From Rhodoblastus sp963704565 (GTDB lineage: Bacteria; Pseudomonadota; Alphaproteobacteria; Rhizobiales; Beijerinckiaceae), in NCBI GenBank assembly GCA_963704565.1, contig OY969917.1, positions 1,798,001 through 1,862,000 of the forward strand: a stretch of 64,000 bases of DNA, read 5' to 3'. The notes below the pieces were generated by a model. It was not told where the DNA came from. It did no database searches and worked only from the letters and a program-made list of their open reading frames with translations. Both the position numbers and the translations under genes were made by a program. Of this stretch, positions 58,225-64,000 are shown one piece after another. Within the stretch, counting starts at the first letter, position 1, and each line of letters starts with the position of its first letter.

Positions 58225-59061
58225 ATGATGTGCGAGGCGATCGTCGGCGCGGCGCCGCGATTGCGGCGCTACGTCCATGCCCTGCTGGCCACGTTACCAT
58301 GCACCGGCGGAGCTTTGCCGCGCGCCGACCAGGATGCCGACGATCTCGCGCATAAAACCTTGCTCGACATGTGGCGCGGCGGTTTCGAGCTGAATTTCGA
58401 CGCCCTGCTGGTCCGCCGGGCGACAGCGCTGGCGCGCCGGCGTTTCGCCGGCAGGGCGGCGGACATCCTCGGCGCCGGCGGCCGGGAACAGAACCGTCCG
58501 GACGAGCCGGCGCTCCATTTCGCCTGGGCGCCCGAGGCGCGCTCCCTGCCCCGCCTTCCGCTCGACCTGCGCGCGATACTCGCTCTGATCGTGCTGGAGC
58601 GCCTCAGCTATGCCGAGGCCGGCAGGGCGCTGGACATGCCGGAGGCGCGCGCGCTGGCGCGGCTGGCCGTGGCGCGCGCCCGGCTGGCGAGCGAAATGTC
58701 CGGCGCAAGCCGCCCGCACCTGGTCGCGCTGGCTCCGAATGAACGAATCGAAGCCGAAAGCGACCTCCATCGCTTCGCCGACGACCTGCTGGACGCGGAT
58801 CGGCAAGCCGAAATAGCCGCTTTTCTCGAAACCAGCCCCGAGGCGGCGCGGCGCGTCGCCGAATGGCGGCGCCAGAGCGAGCGCCTGCGCGCCGCCTTCG
58901 CGCCCTTGATGGCTCTGCCGCTGCCGCCGTCGCTGGATTTCGCCGCGCCGGAAGCTTTTTCCCGCCCGCGCCAGAGCCCGACGGCGCCGCGCGGCGTCTT
59001 TCGCCGTCTCGGCGCCTTTTTCAGCGCGCCCACCGGACCAGCGGCGCGCCGCTCGCTGTAG
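58225..59061 (+). CDS. ECF-type sigma factor fused to an anti-sigma-like domain
   Basis: A 278-residue protein with AGGGAG upstream of the ATG. Residues about 10-75 look like sigma region 2 (APRLRRYVHALLATL, DADDLAHKTLLDMW). Residues about 108-160 look like region 4 (LPLDLRAILALIVLERLSYA, RALARLAVARARL). Residues about 165-235 match the N-terminal part of alphaproteobacterial anti-sigma factors (SDLHRFADDLLDADRQAEIA, ETSPEAARRVAEWRRQSERL). The membrane helix normal for such anti-sigma factors is absent; the protein ends 44 bp before IS91 copy 3. Both sigma regions are weakly conserved. A self-inhibited or decoy regulator is an inference. Confidence 0.65.
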   Translation: MMCEAIVGAAPRLRRYVHALLATLPCTGGALPRADQDADDLAHKTLLDMWRGGFELNFDALLVRRATALARRRFAGRAADILGAGGREQNRPDEPALHFAWAPEARSLPRLPLDLRAILALIVLERLSYAEAGRALDMPEARALARLAVARARLASEMSGASRPHLVALAPNERIEAESDLHRFADDLLDADRQAEIAAFLETSPEAARRVAEWRRQSERLRAAFAPLMALPLPPSLDFAAPEAFSRPRQSPTAPRGVFRRLGAFFSAPTGPAARRSL

Positions 59062-59225
59062 CGTGGTGAAATAAGACGCTCGGCGCGCCACGGCGATGAC
59101 AGCGTTTGTGAAGGGTTTCGGTCGCCGGCCCCCACACGCGTGATCGGGTCGGCGCGGGGCCGGCGACCGAAAGCCTCCGAAGGAGGAAACCGCGGGCCGG
59201 AAAGGCTCCGTTGCCGCGAGGCTCG

Positions 59226-59468
59226 CTATGGGGATTTGAAGACGGCGGTCAGGGCAACGGGGCGTCTGTTTTGCGCTTTGGCGCCGGTATTTGACGGTGT
59301 GACGTGCGGCGAGGAGGCGATTTGGGCGATCCGCGCGTAGATTTTTCCGAAGGTCATGGGGCTGAAGCAGCTTTGGGCGGGCGTTTCGGGCGCGGCGCGC
59401 CCGGGCCAGAACGAGGTCGGCGGCGAAGGCAAGCAGAACTGGGGAGCGGGAAGTGGGGTCATGGTCAT
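59226..59468 (-). CDS. Small ORF coupled to the IS91-type transposase (copy 3)
   Basis: Same 80-codon frame as in copy 1, overlapping the transposase stop by ATGA. Function and coding status are unknown. Confidence 0.4.
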   Translation of the reverse strand: MTMTPLPAPQFCLPSPPTSFWPGRAAPETPAQSCFSPMTFGKIYARIAQIASSPHVTPSNTGAKAQNRRPVALTAVFKSP

Positions 59469-60670
59469 GAGGTGTCGATCCTGATCCGACAGGGCGAGGC
59501 CGGCGGCGCGGGGCGCACGCCTTCAAACGTTTCGATGATGATCATCCGGCCGCCGCAGCAGGGGCATTTGTGCGCGCCGTCAACGGGATCGGCGTCGCCA
59601 TCCGTCTCGGGCTGTTGTTGCGGCGGGGTCTCGGCGACGGCCAGTAACGCGCGGGCGCGCTCGATGTTGCGGGCTCGCGCCGCGCTGGCGAACAGGCCGT
59701 AGTGGCGGATGCGGTGGAAGCCGCTTGGCAGCACGTGCATGAGAAACCGGCGGATGAACTCAGGCCCGTCGAGCGTCATGGTCTTGAGCTGGTCGCCTTC
59801 CTTGATCCGATAATCTTTCCATTTGAAGGTGACGCCCGCGTCGTCGAGCGCGATGAGCCGGGAGTTCGAGATGGCGACCCGATGGGTATAGCGCGACAAA
59901 TAGGCGAGCACAGCCTTTGGACCGGCGAAGGGCCGCTTGGCGTAAACGACCCATTCGGAGCGACGCAAAGGCGCGAGGGCTGCGGCGAAAGCCTCTCTGT
60001 CGGCGAGCGGCGCCAGATCGCCGAAGAAGGTGAGGCGGCCGGCGGCGTTCAGCGTGGCGAGACCTTCGAGGAACAGCCGCCGGAACAAGCGCGAGAGCAC
60101 GCGCACCGACAGGAAAAAGCCCGGCTTGCAGGCGATCCAGCGCGATCCGTCCGGCGACAGGCCGCCGCCGGGAACGATGATGTGGACATGGGGATGATGG
60201 GTCAGCGCCGAGCCCCATGTGTGCAGGACGGCGGTGAGGCCGATGCGGGCGCCGAGATGTTTGGGATCGGCGGCGATGGTGGTCAGGGTCTCGGCCGCCG
60301 CCTTGAACAGCAGATCGTAGACGACGGCCTTGTTCTGGAAAGCGATCGCCGCGACCGCGGCCGGCACGGTGAAGACGACGTGGAAATAGGGAGCCGGCAG
60401 CAGTTCGGCTTCTCGTTCTGCCAGCCATTGTCGGGCGGCGGCGGCCTGACACTTGGGACAATGGCGGTTGCGGCAGGAGTTATAGGAGATGCGCGTATGC
60501 GCGCAGTCCTCGCAGCGCTCGACATGACCGCCGAGCGCGGAGGTGCGGCAGTTTTCGATCGCCGACATCGCCTTCAATTGGGCGAGGCTGACATGACCGG
60601 CGTTGGCCTTGCGCCAGTCCGCGCCATGGGCGTGAAAAATGTCGGCGACTTCAAGATGAGGCCGCGGCAT
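59465..60670 (-). CDS. IS91-family transposase (Y2/HUH type), copy 3
   Basis: A 401-residue protein identical in translation to the copy 1 transposase, with the HUH motif, the YxxxY tyrosine pair and both Cys clusters intact. Identity between the two copies points to very recent transposition or ongoing gene conversion. Confidence 0.95.
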   Translation of the reverse strand: MPRPHLEVADIFHAHGADWRKANAGHVSLAQLKAMSAIENCRTSALGGHVERCEDCAHTRISYNSCRNRHCPKCQAAAARQWLAEREAELLPAPYFHVVFTVPAAVAAIAFQNKAVVYDLLFKAAAETLTTIAADPKHLGARIGLTAVLHTWGSALTHHPHVHIIVPGGGLSPDGSRWIACKPGFFLSVRVLSRLFRRLFLEGLATLNAAGRLTFFGDLAPLADREAFAAALAPLRRSEWVVYAKRPFAGPKAVLAYLSRYTHRVAISNSRLIALDDAGVTFKWKDYRIKEGDQLKTMTLDGPEFIRRFLMHVLPSGFHRIRHYGLFASAARARNIERARALLAVAETPPQQQPETDGDADPVDGAHKCPCCGGRMIIIETFEGVRPAPPASPCRIRIDTS

Positions 60671-60680
60671 GCGGCGTGCG

Positions 60681-61556
60681 TCAAACGGGCGGCGCGCGCC
60701 CGGTGAGGTTCGCGGTGAGCTTTTCCAGCGGGCTGGTGACGTCGCGGATCGTGTTGACGGCGACGCGGGTGTAAAGCGCCGTCGTCTCCAGCTTGGCGTG
60801 TCCGAGCAGGACCTGGATGACGCGGATGTCGACGTTCTGTTCGAGCAGATGGGTGGCGAAGCTGTGCCGCAGGGTGTGGGGCGACACGCGCTTGGCGATG
60901 CCAGCTGTCCGCGCCGTTTCGCGCACAACGCGGCTCAACTGGCGCGCCGACATCGGGTTGACCGGGTTCTGCCCGGGAAACAGCCAGGCCTGGGGCCGCG
61001 CCGCCCGCCACCAGTCGCGCAGCCATTCGAGCAGTTGCGGCGAGAGCATGACATAGCGGTCGCGCTGACCCTTGCCCTGCTCGACCCGCAAGGTCATGCG
61101 CTTGCTGTCGATGTCCGACACCTTGAGCGCCACGACCTCGGAGACGCGCAATCCCGCGCCATAGGCGACGCCGAAGGCGGCCTTGTACTTGAGGCCGGGC
61201 GCGGCTTCGAGGAGGCGGGCCACCTCCTCCTGGTTCAGCACCACCGGCGCCCTGCGCGGCTTATGCACGCCAGCGAGATGGCGGGCGAGTTCAGGCCGTT
61301 CGAGCGTGACGTTGAAGAAGAACCGCAGCGCGGCGACGGCGGCGTTGATGGTCGGCGCGCCGATCTGCCGATTGGCCATATGCAGCTGGAAGAGCCGAAC
61401 GTCCTCGGCCGTGGCGGCGTCCGGCGAACGGCGGAGAAAGACCGCGAAGTTCCGCACGTGGCGGATGTAGTCCTTCTGGACCTTCTCGGTGAAGCGGCGC
61501 GCCGTCATGTCCTCGGTCATGCGCTGGCGCAATGGGCTGTTTGGCTTGTCGATCAT
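60681..61556 (-). CDS. Tyrosine recombinase/integrase of IS91-type element, copy 3
   Basis: A 291-residue recombinase identical in translation to copy 1, with the full Arg-His-Arg-His-Tyr active-site set. It lies 10 bp upstream of its transposase gene. Confidence 0.93.
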   Translation of the reverse strand: MIDKPNSPLRQRMTEDMTARRFTEKVQKDYIRHVRNFAVFLRRSPDAATAEDVRLFQLHMANRQIGAPTINAAVAALRFFFNVTLERPELARHLAGVHKPRRAPVVLNQEEVARLLEAAPGLKYKAAFGVAYGAGLRVSEVVALKVSDIDSKRMTLRVEQGKGQRDRYVMLSPQLLEWLRDWWRAARPQAWLFPGQNPVNPMSARQLSRVVRETARTAGIAKRVSPHTLRHSFATHLLEQNVDIRVIQVLLGHAKLETTALYTRVAVNTIRDVTSPLEKLTANLTGRAPPV

Positions 61557-61778
61557 CGCGAAAGCTCCTGTCTCGCATGGGGTTGAACCCCACGATTTTG
61601 AGACAGGTCAGCCGCGTCGCCTCAGGAATTGCACGATCACGAATCTCGCCGCTTCTCGCCGCCCCTACCGCGAAAGCGGTTTAGTCCTCCGGCTCATTGC
61701 CGACCTTCCCGATCAGGTCGGCGACAGTCTCATCACGACCGAAAGCAGCAATCTCAGCGGTGCGTGGAGTTGGCGGAG

Positions 61779-62567
61779 TTATTTGACGCCGTCTTGTGGC
61801 GTTAGCCCCTTCACTCCCGTCAAAGTCGCCTGGTCGAATGTCGTATGATCTAACTTCGCGCCTGTGAAGTCAGCGTTGGTGAGATACGCGCCCGAAAAAT
61901 CTGCGTGCGTTAGATCGGCGCCCCTGAAATTTGCGTTATTCAGCTTGGCAAACTCGAAGGTGATGTGCCCGAGGCCGGCGTTCGTGAAGTTGGCGCCGTC
62001 GAGGTTTGCTCCCTTGAACTCGCTGCGCAGCATGCCCATCGACTGATTTGCTATGACTACGGACATATGCGTGCCCGTGAAGTTCGCGCCGCGCATGTCG
62101 TCGTAGCTGAAGTGGACTGTGGCGTACGTGTCAGAGAGATCCGCTCCTACGAAGCTCGCTGCCGTCTCTCGCTGGTTGTCCATCCCCTCAGCGGTGATGA
62201 CCACTTGGAGCGTGGCGCCGTGGAGCTTTGCATGATTGAAATTGGCCTTCATGATCCACGTCCCGGTCAAGTCGGCCTTCGTCAGGTCTGCCTCGGTGAG
62301 GTCAGCCCCCACCAGCTTCACCCCATGCAGGTTTGCCCCGGAAAGATCGGCGTGTGCGAGATTCGCGCCGCTCAGATCAAGCCCAGTCAGGTCGTCTCCA
62401 CTCATGTCCTTGTTGGATAGGTCCACCTTATCCTTCGGCATGGCGCTCACGGCGGCCCGCACCTGCTCGGCTGTAAGGTGGCCCGCCGCCTGCGACGGCA
62501 TGGTCCAGAGAAGAGCTGCTGACAAAGCGGCGGTGCTGGCGAGGCCCTCAAAGGATCTGTTGCGCAC
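61779..62567 (-). CDS. Exported pentapeptide-repeat protein
   Basis: A 262-residue protein starting at GTG 62567, with GAGGGG seven bases upstream. A signal peptide (ASTAALSAALLWTMPSQAAG) is followed by about 18 residues of linker and then roughly 200 residues of pentapeptide repeats of the A(D/N)LxG form (LTGLDLSGANLAHADLSGAN, ANFRGADLTHADFSGAYLTN). Such repeats fold into a right-handed quadrilateral beta-helix. The signal peptide makes a periplasmic location likely, so a DNA-mimic gyrase role seems less likely. It is next to IS91 copy 3, 91 bp past its right limit. Confidence 0.85.
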   Translation of the reverse strand: MRNRSFEGLASTAALSAALLWTMPSQAAGHLTAEQVRAAVSAMPKDKVDLSNKDMSGDDLTGLDLSGANLAHADLSGANLHGVKLVGADLTEADLTKADLTGTWIMKANFNHAKLHGATLQVVITAEGMDNQRETAASFVGADLSDTYATVHFSYDDMRGANFTGTHMSVVIANQSMGMLRSEFKGANLDGANFTNAGLGHITFEFAKLNNANFRGADLTHADFSGAYLTNADFTGAKLDHTTFDQATLTGVKGLTPQDGVK

Positions 62568-63028
62568 GTTCGTTCCCCTCTTTGGTAGAGGCTGTGAAAC
62601 TGAGACATGATAACATTAATTATTTTTCTTGCGCGCTCGGAGTAAATAAAAAAAGGCGCCGGGTAGCTACGAGGTCCAGAAGTTCGCCGAGTTGCGGCTT
62701 CGCGCCGGGGTAGCGGCAAGGCCAGAGAGCATTTAGCCGAAGCAGAAGCAGAACGCGAAGATCGTGGCTCTGTGCGATCAGGAGAGGGCGCCTTTTCCGC
62801 GATCCACGAATAGGGTCACTGCCATCCTCATGGAGAGGGGAGGCCCCTCGAGCCAAACCGTGCGCCTAATTTGTCCGGCTCAATATCGAGGGCTGCTTTT
62901 GGCGTCTCATGAATTACGGCGTTCCACCCATGCCTGCCCTTGCGGGTGACGTCGGCCGCCTGCCGCTTTCCGCCGTTCTGGGTCGTTCGCGAACGGGAAC
63001 CGAGCGCCAGATTTCCACCCCTAAATCC
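62568..63028. other. Non-coding gap with possible mobile-element debris
   Basis: About 460 bp. The segment 62580-62650 is AT-rich and likely holds the promoter of the pentapeptide-repeat gene. The rest has frames of up to 78 codons (for example 62620-62856, minus), but none has convincing composition or a ribosome site. A 10-bp inverted repeat pair (62651-62660 / 62787-62796) was noted without a clear role. Confidence 0.35.
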
Positions 63029-63286
63029 TCAGTGCTTCACCGCGACGGTGAATTCGCCCGCGTTGATGCGCTCGGGCAGGCGCCCGGCGAAATCGGCGAC
63101 GGCCTCCTCGCCATAGGTTTCCACCAGTTCCTGCAAGGCCGCGAACAAAGCGGCATGGGCGAAGCTCTCGCTTTCGACGCCCGACAGAATCGCCTCGGCG
63201 AAAGCCTCGGTGACAAAAGCCAGGGCGGCGCGGCGCTCGTCTTCGGCGCTGGCGAGTTCGGGAAAAGGGGTCGCGGGAAAGGTCAT
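63029..63286 (-). CDS. Small acidic helical protein, unknown function
   Basis: An 85-residue protein starting at ATG 63286. It is rich in Ala and Glu and reads as one helical domain (DERRAALAFVTEAFAEAILS, FAALQELVETYGEEAVADFA, then LPERINAGEFTVAVKH). It has no membrane helix or signal peptide. The composition looks like a genuine conserved small protein, but no family was recognised. The frame is open upstream to 63499, but that part is of poor coding character. Confidence 0.65.
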   Translation of the reverse strand: MTFPATPFPELASAEDERRAALAFVTEAFAEAILSGVESESFAHAALFAALQELVETYGEEAVADFAGRLPERINAGEFTVAVKH

Positions 63287-63386
63287 GACGGAACCGACCT
63301 TATCGAGTGCGGCGGCGCGAGGCGAGTTGCGTCTTAAGAAAGGGTTAATGGGACTCTTCGCTTCGTCGCCAATTTTTAGCCTGAGG

Positions 63387-64000
63387 TCAATTGGCGCGAT
63401 ATCGCGTCGAAATATCGTGCGCGATCCGCGCGCCTTCATCGAGAAAACGCGCGCTGACCAGTCGCGCGCCGGGCGTGCAGGCGTGATAGGAAAACTCATA
63501 GCCGCGCAGGCCGCGATTGAAGGCGCCGGCGAGCTTTTCCCGCCGCGACGGCCCGGCGTTTTCGGCGTTCATCAGCTTTTCCATCTCCCCCCGCCAGGGC
63601 GCATTGGCGGCGCCTGAAGCGCCGCAAAGCGGCTGCAGATAGCTCAAGGCGCCCATGATCTCCGACAGCCGCAACAGCCGCGGCTCATAGGGCGGCGGCG
63701 GCCCTTCCGGCGGCGGCGCCGGATTGGCGCCTGGAGCGCTCGCGGCGGCTTTCTGCTTCGCCGCATCGGGCGGGGCGTTCTTGTCGGCGGCCTGGCTTTT
63801 TTTCCTGTGCGGCTTCGCCTTGTGACGCAGGTCGACGATGCCGCTGTCGCGATGGCGCCTGTGGCGAGTGCCGAGGTCCGGCGCGGTGGTCGGCCGGTTG
63901 TCGAAAAAGGGAAAGAAGAACTGCGCGCGCGCCGGCGCCGTCCCGCCGAGCGCGCCGGCGAGCAGAGCAAGGGCCAGCATGGCTGGCCGCGACTTTCGCC
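63387..64000 (-). CDS. TIGR02301-type exported protein, N-terminus beyond the window
   Basis: At least 204 codons. The frame is still open at the right edge; residues RKSRPAMLALALLAGALGG read as a positively charged signal-peptide start, so the true start probably lies just outside, although ATG 63980 is possible. A Lys/Pro/Ala-rich linker leads into the C-terminal domain seen in Hyphomicrobiales TIGR02301 proteins: YEPRLLRLSEIMGALSYLQP with LCG, then WRGEMEKLMNAE, FNRGLRGYEFSYHACTPGA and EGARIAHDISTRYRAN. The two Cys may form a disulfide. The role is unknown; a periplasmic location is likely. Confidence 0.8.
   Translation of the reverse strand, partial: RKSRPAMLALALLAGALGGTAPARAQFFFPFFDNRPTTAPDLGTRHRRHRDSGIVDLRHKAKPHRKKSQAADKNAPPDAAKQKAAASAPGANPAPPPEGPPPPYEPRLLRLSEIMGALSYLQPLCGASGAANAPWRGEMEKLMNAENAGPSRREKLAGAFNRGLRGYEFSYHACTPGARLVSARFLDEGARIAHDISTRYRAN

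Larger units (their letters stand above)
59105..61687 (-). mobile_element. IS91-type element with tyrosine recombinase, copy 3
   Basis: Apparently identical to copy 1 over about 2.58 kb and in the same orientation. The left end starts at TTTGTGAAGGG and the right identity limit is TTAGTCC at 61681-61687. Weaker similarity with the copy 1 flank runs on to about 61730, so the true end may be there. It contains the small ORF, transposase, recombinase, palindrome (61567-61607) and 17-bp inverted repeat (59116-59172). Confidence 0.86.

Noticed and set aside
62651..62796. 10-bp inverted repeat (AAAAGGCGCC / GGCGCCTTTT), 126 bp apart
   Set aside because: Could be ends of a miniature element, but no target duplication or second copy was seen and the arms are short.

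Overview
The window is 64 kb of high-GC chromosome, most likely from an alphaproteobacterium of the order Hyphomicrobiales (Rhizobiales), possibly the Methylocystaceae/Beijerinckiaceae side. This rests on gene content (a TIGR02301-type protein, MeaB, a ChbG/HpnK-type deacetylase, OpgG/OpgH glucan synthesis, alphaproteobacterial-style sigma/anti-sigma modules). It is not proven. No rRNA, tRNA, CRISPR array or replication origin was seen.

Left part (1-19.4 kb): surface proteins and sugar metabolism. The left edge holds the 5' 4.1 kb of a giant repeat-rich adhesin on the minus strand, preceded by a LuxR-type regulator with an autoinducer-binding-like domain. Then come a DUF2147 protein, GlmS, a cytoplasmic GH15 glucoamylase, an SbmA/YddA-like ABC half-transporter with a decayed ATPase, and a GH3 beta-glucosidase. 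A TPR-sulfotransferase follows, 45 bp upstream of a 1,253-residue glycine-rich protein ending in a Hint domain.

Middle part (19.6-45.5 kb): mostly housekeeping. GlmU diverges from a Tat-exported OpgG-family protein and its translationally overlapping glucosyltransferase OpgH. Next are a coiled-coil membrane protein, a LOG-family protein, aminopeptidase N, a PAS sensor kinase, a pterin dehydratase, an M20 dipeptidase, a spermidine-synthase-like protein, a YcgN-type cysteine-cluster protein, a class A penicillin-binding protein, a zinc-ribbon protein, MurJ and a ChbG/HpnK-family deacetylase. An AT-rich patch (40.7-42 kb) holds a gene remnant and a membrane protein of unknown function. It is followed by a GT61 glycosyltransferase, a TerC-family protein, pyroglutamyl peptidase and MeaB.

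Right part (45.6-64 kb): mobile DNA mixed with core genes. Three copies of one IS91-type element are present, each carrying a tyrosine recombinase, a Y2/HUH transposase and a possible small coupled ORF. Copies 1 and 3 (45.6-48.2 and 59.1-61.7 kb) look identical and are in direct orientation, 13.5 kb apart. Copy 2 (51.6-54.2 kb) is inverted and diverged. Copies 1 and 2 bracket a 3.5-kb AT-rich cargo of unknown genes, at least one apparently frameshifted and another carrying an in-frame stop. An ISNCY-type element with an amber codon in its transposase sits just upstream of an outer-membrane protein gene. Core genes in this zone are a histidine phosphatase, FabI and a sigma/anti-sigma fusion protein. 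Beyond copy 3 lie an exported pentapeptide-repeat protein, a small conserved-looking protein and a TIGR02301-type protein running off the right edge.
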